This document shows positions 35,129 through 46,740 of a DNA stretch of 64,000 bases, piece by piece. Within the stretch, counting starts at the first letter, position 1. Every line of letters begins with the position of its first letter. Both the position numbers and the translations under genes were made by a program. The stretch lies in the NCBI GenBank assembly GCA_047967505.1, contig CM106538.1; one strand, given 5' to 3'. Below the pieces are notes generated by a model that searched no databases, was not told the DNA's origin, and saw only the letters and a list, made by a program, of their open reading frames with translations. The stretch comes from Dipteris shenzhenensis. Its lineage: Eukaryota; Polypodiophyta; Polypodiopsida; Gleicheniales.

Positions 35129-35412
35129 TCAACCAAGTTTGGTCATTTTAGTGACCATTTATGGCAAATGTAGGATGAATTCGACCACGGCGAAGAGGGC
35201 AAAGTTCATTAGGATGTCATGGGGTGTCCAAAAATGCCAAAACCCGCCACGATGTGAATTTGGCCATTTGGAGGGTGTCCAAATGGCCAAATTCGTGCAG
35301 TGGTGGGTTTTGGCATATGTGGACACCCCATGATGTCCTAATCAACTTTGCCTTCTGCGCTGCGGTCAAAATTCCTCCTACATTTGCCAAAAATGGACAT
35401 TTAAATGGCCGA
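35129..35412. repeat. Long inverted repeat (hairpin), copy 1
   Basis: The two arms of about 130 bp are near-complementary around a short centre at about 35270. The arms meet at GGCCATTTGGA / GTCCAAATGGCC, and outer pairs include GGCAAATGTAGGATGAATT with its complement near 35385. The right side continues as sequence shared with copy 2 to about 35500. No protein is encoded. A transcript would fold into a long hairpin. Confidence 0.8.
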
Positions 35413-35954
35413 AGTTGTCAAATTCCTTCATTTGTCCTTTCAAAATGTATATTTCTTCATAGAAAGTCATGACATGCATCAATCCTTTACAAGGTGATAT
35501 AATAGCCAACCTAAAAATTAAAACAAAAGATACATGGATGCAACCAACCTCCATGACCAAGAAAACATAGAAAATGAAATTTTTAGATTCCTCTTCAAAA
35601 CATATATTTTCTCATGTAATGCATTAAATTATTTCAAGGTGATTTAGTGATATTAAATCAAAAATTACATTGACATAGACAACCTAAAAGGTGGCTTCAA
35701 AGGCAAGATAAACAAAGAAAATGAAAATTGATAAGGCGATGTAGTGGAAGATCAAAGTCTTTTGGATTAAATAAAAAATTACATTGACATAGCCGACTGA
35801 TAAGGTTCCTCCAAGGGCAAGAAATTATATAGAAAATATATTGCCTAAGGGTCTTACCAGAGCTATGCTACAAGGCACATGAGTTGTGATATTGACCAAC
35901 CATCATTTGCTAAGTTACTTTGTAAATATTTTATTTTCTATGTTTATCTATGTT

Positions 35955-36385
35955 GAAGGTGATGCACCCCATGACTTTCTATAAAGACGCATGGATTTCA
36001 AATAGATAGATGAGGGAATTTGACAATTCGGGCCATTCCAAAGTCCATTTTTGGCAAATGTAGAAGTAATTTGATGGCGACACAAAAGACAAAGTTGGTC
36101 CAGACGTCATGGGGTGTCCAAAAATGCAAAACCCACCACGACGTGAATTTGGTCATTTGGAGGGTGTCCAAATGGCCAAATTCGTGCCATGGTGGGTTCT
36201 AGCATTTCTGGACACCCCACGATGTCCCGACCAGCTTTGCCTTTTGCACCGCGATCAAATTCATCCTACATTTGCCAAAAAAGGACATTGAAATGGCTAA
36301 AGCTGTCAAATTCCTCCATCTACACCTTCAAAATCTATATTTCTTCATAGAAAATCATGAAATGCATCAATCCTTTACAAGGTGA
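35955..36385. repeat. Long inverted repeat (hairpin), copy 2
   Basis: Arms of about 200 bp pair around the same centre (about 36165-36175) as copy 1. Outer ends pair GATGCAcccCATGACTTTCTAT with its imperfect complement near 36345-36385. Arms are roughly 80-85 percent matched by eye. It is closely related to 35129-35412 and in the same orientation, about 0.87 kb away. Confidence 0.8.
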
Positions 36386-37677
36386 TGCAAAAAAATCTCA
36401 AATTTTGGTTTTTAAACACTCCATTTAATCAATGTGGTGCCATGGTCAAATCCCTTCTACATATGTATTGGAATGGACAAACTTGGCAAACAGCATTTTA
36501 TTGACTTGTAAGTTACATCAAAATGTCATATAACTTTTGTGTGCAAGCTGATATAAAAAAAGATGGAATATTAAAAACAACAGATAATTAAAATAGCCAT
36601 AACAAAAGATTCACCATTTGGCCATAGATACATTAAAAATTTTAGCTTTTAATAGAAGAAGATTATTATAGAAATAGGTGTTTCTATTTCAAATTGTATT
36701 ACAAAGAGGCTTCATAGCCTATTTCTCTTCTTCTTCAGCTCTAATACACCAATAATAGGGTCTTTGAATCCTTGACTAAGTCCTTAGAAAAACCACTATG
36801 GTATTTGGAATCTCACATTCAACTCATAAGTTTTTATAATCTCATGTATAACACATTGGAATGGATCACATAGGTTGCCTTGGGTCAATATTGTGAATTC
36901 TCCATGCCTTCTTGTCCCAAATGGATAGATTCTCCATTCTTGCTTGCTACTGCACACTTGAAGAAACATCAATTTAGAAATTTAAATTTAAATACTAATG
37001 TAATGCATCATGTGAATTATTCCTCTTCAATCAACTTCTCAACTTCAAGACTTACATTAGCACAGCAGCATGAGCTCCACAAATCTCCTTTACATCACCA
37101 TTCCCTTCAAGTCTTGCATTACCTCCAAAACAACTTGCTAATGCATGACTTTGTGTCTTTCAATATGAAGAGTCCATATCATCCATGCCCAAAATTCTCA
37201 TATCATCCTCCATGAAGTTCCTGAAAGAACAACTAAGGGAACCTTATCAAAAGCAATGCACCACAATGGATAATCCAAAGTAAGAAATTACATTGAAACA
37301 CTATGGAATTAAGCTTTTAGCTCATATTCTCCTCTTTAGAGCACCTCTAATGGTTCAAGATACTTCTTTTCTTGAAAACAAAGATCATGGATCACATATT
37401 GATCTTGCAATTGTACGTCACATGCTAACATGGGAGATCTCCTCAAATGGTGCCATCAATAGTAACAGAGTTTACAGAGACTATGATAGGCCATGATAGA
37501 AGGTAGGTCATGTTTAAGGAGGGATGAGAAGGACCATGAATGATTACGAGGGAGAAGAAGCAAGCAGAGGACTAGGTGTGAGGATGAGGGCAGACGAATA
37601 CACATGAGTAGGAGGAGTAGAAGCAACAAGAACAGGCGTGAGCATGAGGCAAGAGGTGCTTGCATGAGTAGGAGGAA
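36386..37677. other. Intergenic, nothing recognised
   Basis: AT-rich to about 37490, then a purine-rich stretch with GAGTAGGAGGA and GCATGAGG words (37500-37677). No supported gene. Confidence 0.5.
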
Positions 37678-37775
37678 GCCTTATGTATATTTATTTCTGT
37701 AAATTTTAGGAATAAAAAATATCCTTCTTTTGAACTCACGTGATAGGGTTACATATGATGAGTGACCCCCACGAG
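37678..37775 (+). mobile_element. Right half of a TIR element
   Basis: It is about 95 percent identical by eye to 56993-57087, ending GTGACCCCCACGAG, and is followed by CTAGCTAC (37776-37783). The left half is missing here. A left end preceded by CTAGCTAC lies at 13714. Confidence 0.75.
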
Positions 37776-37916
37776 CTAGCTACAGTACCTCCTGTAGTGG
37801 CTGCTCATCCCCCTTTGCTCTTTCTCCCTCCATTCCTAGCTACAACACCTCCTGGAGTAGCTGCTCATCCCCCTCTACTCTTTCTCCCTCCATTCCTAGC
37901 TATAGCACCTCTTGGA
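37776..37916. repeat. 60-bp tandem array
   Basis: Units beginning CTAGCTAC/CTAGCTAT followed by A..ACCTCCTG.AGT.GCTGC start at 37776, 37836 and 37896. The same unit forms 13594-13713. Confidence 0.8.
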
Positions 37917-38040
37917 GTTTCTCTCAAGCTTCAGTTGCACCCTCTATACCTTCTCCCTCTCTCTCCCTCTATCGGAGCTGCTCTCTCCCCCCAAGCTGCA
38001 CTTTCCAATCCACTATTGCTATTGTGACCTCTATACAAGC

Positions 38041-38235
38041 ATGGTGAGGAGACCATACATGTACTTTGTGTCCCATAGGAGCAAAAATGCACTGGGTGAA
38101 TGGGTGCCTTGCACCTATAGCTTGAATGATTGGATAGTCATGAGAGGATCTACCAAGGGTCCATATAAGCTTCCCAAGAGCAAAAGAGGTGATCTTTTGC
38201 ATGAATGGAAGGGCTGCATCATGAAGCTCAAGCTT
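38041..38235 (+). pseudogene. Unknown open frame cut by copia F
   Basis: ATG at 38041 begins MVRRPYMYFVSHRSKNALGE and stays open into the LTR of element F at 38236. It contains WIVMRGSTKGPYKLPKSKR, partly repeated at 33.5 kb. It is basic and aromatic-rich. No family is recognised. The frame may be the 5' end of a host or transposon gene disrupted by F. Confidence 0.35.
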
Positions 38236-38976
38236 GGGAAGAAAACAATACAACGTCTGTGCTCAACAGATAACACGATCTCGTATGCAAGAGAGAAAAA
38301 TAGATAGTATGGAGAATAAAAAATTTGATTACTGTAAAATTGATACAATAGATGGCGCTCCCTCCCAGCCGTGCGCTCTTGTGTGAGAAGCTTTGATGGC
38401 ATGCTAGAAACAGTAGAGGATGGAGGCTAGATGCTAAGGAATCAGGGTTGCTGTAGCCAGTGATGAATATGGGCTTCACGGGCTTGCTCTTATATAGCCA
38501 CTAGTCGTATTTGATTAGACCCAATTGGGAGACCGACCCAGTGAGCCCAAAACAACCGACTGAAGGTCTCGAAATAGGCCATTGACCACACGTTAGAACC
38601 ATGGCGTAGAATAGAGCAACTAGCTTATGGTCTCTGTTCAGCCCTCTGTTCGGCCCAGAGCCATCTGAGATCATTTGGGGCTCCAAACGGGCCCTGCAAC
38701 CCGAGAGTGGGCTGCCCCGGGAAATGCTCCATCTACCCTCAGTGCGGTCAATCATGGGATGCCTTCTTGCACTTGCATGTAGCCTAGTTGGCAGTGTGCC
38801 AACTCTACTTGAAGCCGTCCAGCCATTAGGCCACACATGGCCCCCATCTGGTGTCCAAACCAGGACCTATCGGATAACTGAGCTACTCAAATGCCTTCTC
38901 CTCATATGCGGGGCTTACAAGTAGAGTTAGCTGGTTCCTGCCTAGCTACACAAGAGTGGAGCATTGATATCTAACA
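38236..38976 (-). repeat. 3' LTR of element F (741 bp)
   Basis: On the minus strand it begins TGTTAGATATC after a G-rich polypurine tract (38977-38985) and extends to TTTTCTT; the final ACA has changed to CCC. It aligns with 17821-18560. Confidence 0.9.
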
Positions 38977-39006
38977 CCCCCCCTCAATGTCCATCTGCAA
39001 GTGAAC

Positions 39007-42000
39007 TTACTTTTTTGGCCCTATGCCAAGTCGATGAAGATGCCTCTCCAGCAAGTCTCTTCCAAGAGCCTTCGTGAAGATGTCCACAACATTCTCTGTA
39101 GTCAGATAGTACACCAAGTCAACCTCTCCATCCATGATGAGCTCGCGTACAAAGTGATATTGAATCTCAATGTGTTTTGTGCGAGCGTGGAACACAGGGT
39201 TCTTTGCAATTGCCATGCAACTCTGATTGTCACATGATAACTACATAGGCTTGTTGTGCACTGTACCCATGTCCCCTAAAATCCTCCTTAACCACACTGC
39301 CTCACAAGAAGCAAAACATGCTGATTTGTACTCAGCCTTAGTAGAAGAAAGAGCAACTGTAGTTGCTTCTTGCTGACCCATGACATAGCTCTAGATCCTA
39401 GTGAGAAATAGTAACTTGTCACTGATCTCCTATTGTCCACGTCTCCTGCCCAATCCGAGTCACAGAATCTGGTCAAGATGTTTCCCTTGGTATAGGTGAT
39501 GCCATAATCAAGTGTGCCTTTGATGTATTTCAGCACCTGCATCCCTACCCTCTAATGGTTCTCTCGGGGCTTATTGGAAAACCTGCTTAGTACATCAGTC
39601 ACAAAACTGATGTCCTGCCACGTGTTGCACAAGTAAATCAAATTGCCCACAAGCCTTCTGTACTTCGCTTCATCCACCAGTGGTGATGAATCCTCATTTG
39701 AGAGCTTCACGTCAACCTCCATAGGGGTGCCAACTGTCTTGCACTCAGCCATGCCAAATGTCTTCAGTTTCTCTCCAGCATACTTCAAGTGTGAAATGAA
39801 GATCTATTTTGGCTCTTGCCAAACTTCAATCCCCAAATAGAAATGCATCCTGTCATTTCAAACTCTCTTCCTAGCAATTGCTATGTCTGCGAGATCTCCT
39901 CTTCATGGTTCCCTATTTTGACAAGGTCGTCCACATAAAGGACCACGATCATACACCTGCCTCCTTCTCTGTAGATATACGAATTTGTATCAGATGGGCT
40001 CCTCCTGAACCCGTTTTGCAGAAAGTAGGCATCAATCCATTGGTACCACGCTCATGGGGACTGTTTTAGCCCGTAAAGTGCCTTCTTTAGTTTATAGACT
40101 TTACCTTCTGAACTGGGGATCACAAAACCTGGTGGTTGTTCCACATATACCTCCTCCTTGAGATCTCCATTTAGAAAGGTGGATTTTACATCCATCTAAA
40201 ACATGGGCCAACTTTCCTGTGCTGCTAAAGCCAAAATACTACGAATTGTGGTTAGTCGAGTTGTGGGAGAAAAAGTATATTGATAATCAAAACCATGTAC
40301 CTATGCGAATCCTTTTGCCATGAGCGGAGCCTTGTACTTATCCAACGTGCCGTCGGAATTGTACTTGGTCTTATACACCCACTTGGTGCCGATTACCTTG
40401 CGTTTTGGTGGTCGATCCACAAGATCCAAGTGTTGTTCTTCATTATAGAGCCATACTCCAACTGCATAGCCTCCATCCACCTATCATCACCCTGTGCCTC
40501 TTCAAGACACTTGGGTTCTTCAGCACGAATCACCTCTGTCATCAAAGTGTAGTTGACCAAGTGTTCCTGTGCCCTTCTTTGCTCCTCTAATCTCTTGGAC
40601 CGGTGGTGTTCGAATGATTCCTCCTCAATGGCTAGAGGTTCTCTACCATCCAAAAGCTGCTTTACCCACTTCGGGAATGGCCGTTGCCATTGTGATTCTG
40701 CAGGCTCTTCTTCCTCTTCTTTATCTTGAATCCTCCCAAGCATCATTGGGGGAGTTCGGTCTGTTGTTGGTGGTTGTACTGGATGGATATCCTGGTCCTC
40801 GCGTTGTCTAGGAAGGAAACATCCTCCTCCAATTGATGCAGCTGTTCTGAGAAGACCACATCATGACTTACTATTACCTTCTTGGTAACATGATTATAGA
40901 GACGGTTACCCTTCACCTCCTTCACCTCTTCACTGTAGCCCAAGAAAATACACTTCTAGCTCTTCAGTTCCCATTTGGTCCTGTTAGCATCAGGGACATG
41001 CACAAAACAGTCACATCCAAAAACTTTGAAATGTGCAGCTGAAGGTTTCTTACTGGAAAAGGCCTACAGTGGAGTCATCTCGTTCACAGCCTTCGTGTAG
41101 CTACGATTCAGAATGTAAACTGCCGTGTTACATGCTTTAGCCCAAAAAGTCTTTGGCAAATCTTTCCCTTTCATCATACTCCTGCCCATTTCATAGATGA
41201 CGTGCATCTTGCGCTCTGCTACTCCATTTTGCTGTGATGTATGTGGCGGGGGTTTTTGCCTCTTGATCCCGTGACTTTTGCAGTAACTTTCAAATTCACT
41301 TGATGTGAACTCACCACCTCTGTCTAATCTCAACTTCTTCACCTTCCTCCCTGTTTCTTTCTCGACCATTACATGCCATTCTTTGAACTTACTAAGAGCC
41401 TCATCTTTAGTCTTCAGGAAGTATATCCATATCCTTCTACTATAGTCATCGATCAGCGTCATGAAGTAGTAGGAACCACCCAAAGCTTCTGTCTCCATCT
41501 TTCCACAGAGGTCCGTGTGAACGAGCTCTAGAGGAGCCTTTGCCCTGCTAGACTCTTTAGGAAAGGGCTACCGATGCTGCTTGCCCATCATGCAAGCTTC
41601 ACATACATCGGGCAGATTTGTAATTTCTAGTAGGTCTGCAATCATTCCTCTTTTATGCATCTCCTTTAAAGAACTAAGGTTTAGATGACCAAACCTCTCA
41701 TGCCATAGCTTAGTGTTGCTCACATCAGTTCAAGCACCGAAAGCTGAGAGTTCGTAGATGTTGTTGCGCCATGTACCTTTACCAATGACCTTCCCTTGAA
41801 GATCCAAAATCTGTGTGCCATTCTTATCGAAGTGAACTTTGAGGTCCCGATCCGTGATCGTAGAAATGGACAACAAGTTCCTCTTGATATCTGGCACATA
41901 AAGAACATCAGACAACTGTTTCACAACTCCATCTGACTTAAGAGCAATCGTACCTTTTCCTTTTGCTAGACATTTTGCATCATTGCCGACTGCTACTAAG

Positions 42001-43000
42001 ATGTCATTCCCTACCGGATGTAGAGAGGTATACCAATCCTTCTGACTGGTCATGTGGCACGATGCACCACTGTCAATAATCCAAGGTTCATCTGCAGGTA
42101 CATGAACTACCTCTGTGCAAATCTCCTCAATTGCTACAAACAGCTCTACAGGTACTTCTTGCACACTGTTGCTGGACTCTTTCTTTACTCCATTCTTCTC
42201 ATCTACAATCTTCTTTCGGCACTCATTCTGCTTGTTCCCTTCCTTGTTGCAATAGAATCACTTGATCTTCTTCTTTCTCTTTTTATCATTAGAAGAAGAT
42301 GGGTTACCAGAGTCCTTATCCTTACCTTTCTTTGATCTAGTCGAGAAAGCCGAATCTTTTCCAGTCCTTGTCTTTTGATGCATCTCCTCCTCCAGAAGCA
42401 TAGCACTGAAATCCTCAAAGTTGAGGGGCAGATTTCTGTTCTACGTATTTAGCGCTATAACAAGACCGTCATACTTTGGTGGGAGAATCCATATGCACCT
42501 TCGTGCTAGATTCTCGCTGGTGATGGTGATGCCAATCGCAGTCATATGATCGTGCTGATTCTTAACCCTGGTGATGAACTTCTCTGCCGTTTCAGACTCA
42601 GGCAGTTTCTCGTTCGCAAGTTGAGTCTCTAGATTCTAAATCTGTGTCTGATTCGTGGTCTCGTACTGATTTTTCAAGACTGTCCATGCCTCCTTCACTG
42701 TGGTGACATGTTGAATTAACGCCATGACAGAATCACTTACACTGCAGACAATAGAGCACAATGCATCTGCATTTCTTCTTGTCCATGCAAGAATCTTATC
42801 CGTAGTTGGTACTATCTAGTGTCCTACTTTGGCTAGATCCGGTCTCGCAACCGGCTTCACGTCCACCCCAGTAGTAGTATCCCAAAGCTCGTTTGCACTT
42901 AGAATGGTCTTCATCTTGAACTTCCAAATGGATAGTTAGTGCTGTCCAACTTTCCGCTTTTGGCGAACGGTGGGATTCGCAGTCTTGCAGGCTGGGCCAT
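39007..43000 (-). pseudogene. Copia gag-pol of element F
   Basis: The ATG (43000-42998) matches the gag start of element D. Going down in coordinate, gag and a zinc-knuckle region whose first Cys codon is altered (about 42255) come first. Protease (DSGASCHMT near 42070) with the full PR frame 42164-41730 follows. Integrase (41498-41064) has FMTLIDDYSRR, LDRGGEF and a complete core ending in NGVAERK. RT then shows ALYGLKQ-type remnants near 40060 and VDDL near 39930. RNase H is partial (39542-39288) and the FTKALG end lies near 39060. In-frame TAGs and frameshifts occur throughout; the TAG at 39806-39804 matches that of D at 21524. Confidence 0.85.
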
Positions 43001-43058
43001 CTCTCACAATCTGCTTGCAAACAGAAACACACTACCAAATCTTCTTGCTAGATCCCAA

Positions 43059-43070
43059 GCTCAGATACCT
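43059..43070 (-). other. Mutated primer-binding site of element F
   Basis: The minus strand reads AGGTATCTGAGC, two changes from TGGTATCAGAGC, directly beside the LTR remnant. Confidence 0.75.
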
Positions 43071-43164
43071 TGTAAGAAAACAATACAACATCTGTGCTCA
43101 ACAGATAACAGGATCTCGTATACAAGAGACAAAAACAGATAGTATGGAGAATAAAAAATTTGAT
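43071..43164 (-). repeat. 5' LTR remnant of element F (94 bp)
   Basis: It matches the end of the 741-bp LTR from TTTGAT...to CTTACA. Similarity stops at 43164, where unrelated sequence begins. Confidence 0.85.
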
Positions 43165-43401
43165 CATGAGAGTTGGATGGTGGGGACTCGCGTTGCTTGG
43201 ACTCCTGATGATGAGAATCGCCTTCAGATCCTTGGTGATCATTGCCCTCTTGGCCAGTGGGGCTTGCAATGTGTTTGGAGGCCATGGCATTGTGAGGAGG
43301 ACAACGGGTAGCATCTAAACGGTGTCCAGTGGGTCTAGCCATTTGTTTAACTCATGCCATAGAAATGAGGGATTTTAGGGTTTTGAAGTGCTTTATATAG
43401 T
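43165..43401 (-). other. Possible promoter and first exon, cut by copia F
   Basis: On the minus strand a TATATAAAGC box (about 43400-43391) is followed about 60 bases later by ATG at 43342. That opens a Ser/His/Gln-rich frame starting MARPTGHRLDATRCPPHNAM, which runs into the F LTR. The arrangement looks like the 5' end of a transcription unit, but no protein family is recognised. Confidence 0.3.
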
Positions 43402-43835
43402 CTTTTTTAAAGCACTTTAGGGTTTTTCTTTTAAATTAGGGTTTTTTGAGTGCACATCCTCCCCCCCAGTCTTTTGTCACTAGTTCGGTAATACTTAATC
43501 TTCACCACCCTCCCTCCCAACCCACTCACCCCTCTACCCTGCCATGTTGCACATGCAATTCGAGTGCAATTCTGGAATTTCCAAACAAATTTGTGAATTT
43601 TGGAATCTATAATTGACTCAAAATAGTGTTAACTTTATTCATCAAACATTTTACATTTGGGGCTCTCTTATGACCCAACGCCTCCCTTGTCTGACTCTAC
43701 ATTGCAACCAAAGTGCAACCCCTTGGCTCCCTATTGAGGACTTCCAAGCAGCACATCTCCTTGTCTTCTTGACATGTTGAACTGCTTTTGCGAGACTTGA
43801 GACTTCTACCTTATCGTGCTTGCGAGTCCTAGCCT

Positions 43836-44860
43836 CTAGACATATATAAAACCAATCGAACATTTCGTGTAGTGCATTGCTTCATGCGATACCACCCCCA
43901 TGCCTTGTATTCTTGAAGTATGCTGCCTTTGCTCTGTAGTGTGATTTCTCCATTCCTTGAGTATTCCAAATGGACAGAGGCCCCATTGCTCCACAAACCA
44001 TGGTGCATGTGCGTAAAGAATATGCTGTAAAGAAAAACATTGTATTAAAAACATAAACTGACTCAAGTTTAAAGCACAAAAATTCAACCTAAGGAGGATT
44101 ACCATGTAATGTGTAATATGTGACTCCCCCCATGCTTCTACCATTAATGATATCAATTCTCCCAATGCTATCCTAAATCTCTCATAATAAAGCTCATCTG
44201 TTTGACCTTGTCTAAGCAACTTTATAAATGCATCAAGCTTTGTCCACAGTTTTGCTCTCAAAGTAGCAATTCATAGATGTGAAGCTTGATTTGTGGTGAA
44301 CTCACACAAATCTTTCCAGTACTCCCAACCTAGGGTGCTTTGAGCCAATGTTTGTTTTTCTTTATCAGCATTGTGGTTGGACAAGAACCTCCTTACCTTT
44401 CCTCCACCCATGGACACTTTAGCAGGAAGATTTTGTGTCTTTCCTGATTGTTTCTTGTCCTGCTTAAGCTTCACATTGCCTCTGTGAAGTCCCAATAGTG
44501 AGAGTAGTTCTTCAGCTTTTGCAATGCATTGTGCAGATACTTGTTGTGGCCTCAAATTCCAAGCATCTACAATCGCTTTATGCTGTTACTCTATAAGGAG
44601 TCTTCTTTCTTCTCGTTGTTTCTCCCTTCGCAAGTGTTGCGAAAGTGTCTTCTATTGCTGTTTCAATATCATGCCATTGCTTTCCTTGACTCACAATCTA
44701 TTCCTTGTGCCTTGACCAAGCTTTTCATCTTTCTTGTCTCGCAGCCTCTGTTTGCTTCTTTTACAAGCCTTGGTGAGCTGGATGTTGCCATTGATGCCAC
44801 GATCAGTCCAAAATAGATATGGAGAAGTGAGCTTGTGAGGAAAGCAAAGAATAGAAGACA
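43836..44860 (-). pseudogene. Unidentified basic coiled-coil-like protein, broken
   Basis: Minus-strand frames line up end to end. Near 44720-44560 lies a Lys/Arg/Glu-rich part (LRREKQREERRLLIE). Then 44555-44271 holds MRPQQVSAQCIAKAEELLSL and KVRRFLSNHNADKEKQTL, and 44261-44130 holds LWTKLDAFIKLLRQGQTDEL and YYERFRIALGEL. A few stops separate them, and each would be a single-base change. The charged helices look like a real protein, not a random frame. I do not recognise the family. At its upstream side lies the segment shared with 26875-27050. Confidence 0.4.
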
Positions 44861-45027
44861 ACTTACCTGAAAGAAGATAATGCCAAACCAAAGTCTGCTC
44901 AAGGTCACGTCAAGGTGCATGTTGCAGGGCATTTGCAAGGTGGGGGCAGGTTGTAGGTACTTAATCTTCCAAGATTTGATGGGCGTGAGGTGTGAAAATT
45001 CAAAATTTACGAGAGTAGAAAAATTTT
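44849..45027 (-). repeat. 178-bp segment shared with 26875-27050
   Basis: About 85 percent identical by eye to 26875-27050. The minus strand ends in TTTCAG|GTAAGT, a good exon/donor junction, with the unidentified coding remnant on the downstream side. Confidence 0.65.
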
Positions 45028-45059
45028 TAGCCGCTGGTTTCCTCCCCTTTGGTGATACA

Positions 45060-46126
45060 CATTAGTAGAATTGATATCCCAAACAAGTGCAATGTGGCCT
45101 CAAATGCTTCAAAACACAAATAGACCAAAGGGCATGCTATCAGGTTTGAAGCTGTGTATTATGAAATGCAATGAACTTTGGCATGCTTATGAGCCATATA
45201 GCAAGCAAGTGCATGGAAAAAGAAATAATTCAAAATTATAAATAATGTTGGATTTATCAAAAGATCTTTATACATGTAGAAAATTGGACATTTTTAACTT
45301 CTTCCATTTTAGGACAAATCTAGATACCAATACCAACAACTATCAATATTTTAAGATCACCATGCAGTAGTCCCACTAGTTTGGATTCCAAATTTTCAAT
45401 CTGTTTTGGTTTTCTGCAACAAATCAAAAAAATATTATTGAGCATGCCCTCAAATGGGTGTGCATCACTTTAGCACAACATTGGAGGCCCATTAATCCAT
45501 GCCTAATGTTCTCATTTAGGTGTGTCCTTGGGTTCAGGTGAAGCTTACGTAGTGTACTTTTAAATGATTACTTGGTTGCATTTATGTATAGAGCACAATT
45601 TTGATGTTTTTAAAATAAATTGCTATATCCTATAGTCTTCAGGATGCATGCTTCACATTCAACATAGCACTTCTAATGCTTTAACGGTCTCATTCCAAAT
45701 ATTTGTCCCTGATTTTTTTGGTCTCATGTTCAAGTTTGGAATATGTAATATAACTTGAAGACATAGTTTTCCAAATTTTGTTGAGCAATGCATAAGTTAT
45801 GGGTCATGCAAGATCCCTATATACAGAAAATTCCCTAAACCTTACAAAAAATGGCTACACCCAAGCAAACAATGACCCAATGGTAATTTCAAGAAAGTGA
45901 TATCAAGTGGTATTATGAAACAAAGAGTATAGTACCTACCCAAGCAATATGATGGTGATTCTATAAATGAGGCACTGATAAAATAAGGGGAAAAGAAGAA
46001 GGCCTAGATGGAATGGAACAATGTTACATTGGCCATCTTTGGACAAAGTCCAAAACAAAAGATAAAGTAGACAAGTCTTTCATTTGAACAAAAGCAAGTC
46101 TATGGAGGTAAATTTAAATATTTACA
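45060..46126. other. Intergenic, no gene seen
   Basis: AT-rich with frequent stops in all frames and no recognisable repeat ends. Confidence 0.5.
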
Positions 46127-46335
46127 TTAGAGGAGAATTGGGGTCTCAAAAGGGCCTCATAAGGAATGGGTTAAGAAATTGATTAGGCCTAATGCATGCC
46201 CTCTTGTGGGGTCCAAGGGAGTGCTAACCCCCCCTACCTAGGTAGGTTAAGCCAAGTTGATCCCACTTCTTACACTTCTTACACCTAGGAAGGGGCCACC
46301 TCTTACACCTCTTACACCAAGGAGGGGCAAGGAGA
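46127..46335. repeat. Dispersed repeat family S, copy 3 (short)
   Basis: It starts TTAGAGGAGAATTGGGGTCT and shares the first 40 or so bases closely with 13169 and 32285, then diverges. Confidence 0.55.
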
Positions 46336-46690
46336 GGCAGGGGGGAAGGTGCAAGCTAGGCTGAAGGGGGAGAGGAGAAGGCTGAGGCGGGAGGAAGAGG
46401 AGGCAGGGGGGAGGGATGAAGAAAGGGTAGAGGAGGTGGAGGTAGGGAGATGAGGGAGGGAGGGATGAGGCAGGGGCAAGGAGAGGCGAGGGGGAGGAGG
46501 GATGATGTGGGGTTAGAGGAGGCAGAGGTAGGGAGACGAGGAAGGGAGGGAGAGGGGGGTAGTAGTTGGGAGAGAGGGAGGAGAGGGCAGACAGGGTTGA
46601 GAGGGAGGGGCAAAGAGGGTGGAGGAGGGGGTTGAGGGAGAGGCTAGGTTGAGAGGACGTAGGGGCAGCTCATGCGAGGAGGAGCAACAA
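46336..46690. other. Purine-rich tract
   Basis: G/A-rich sequence with GAGGGAGGG and GAGGAGGCAG words. The Pro/Ser-rich minus-strand and Gly/Arg-rich plus-strand frames here reflect composition and are not called as genes. Confidence 0.6.
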
Positions 46691-46740
46691 CTCATCCAAA
46701 TTCATGGCGATTGATGGTTTCTTATGTCATGGATTATTGA

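Larger units (their letters stand above)
38236..43164 (-). mobile_element. Ty1/copia element F, degenerate, 5' LTR truncated
   Basis: It is a minus-strand element of the D family. It has a full-length 3' LTR (38236-38976), broken gag-pol, a mutated primer site and only 94 bp of the 5' LTR. No target duplication can be tested because the right side is cut. F retains the protease and integrase stretches that D has lost. Confidence 0.9.

Noticed and set aside
46356-46695. Pro-rich minus-strand and Gly/Arg-rich plus-strand frames
   Set aside because: Both come from a G/A-rich low-complexity tract.
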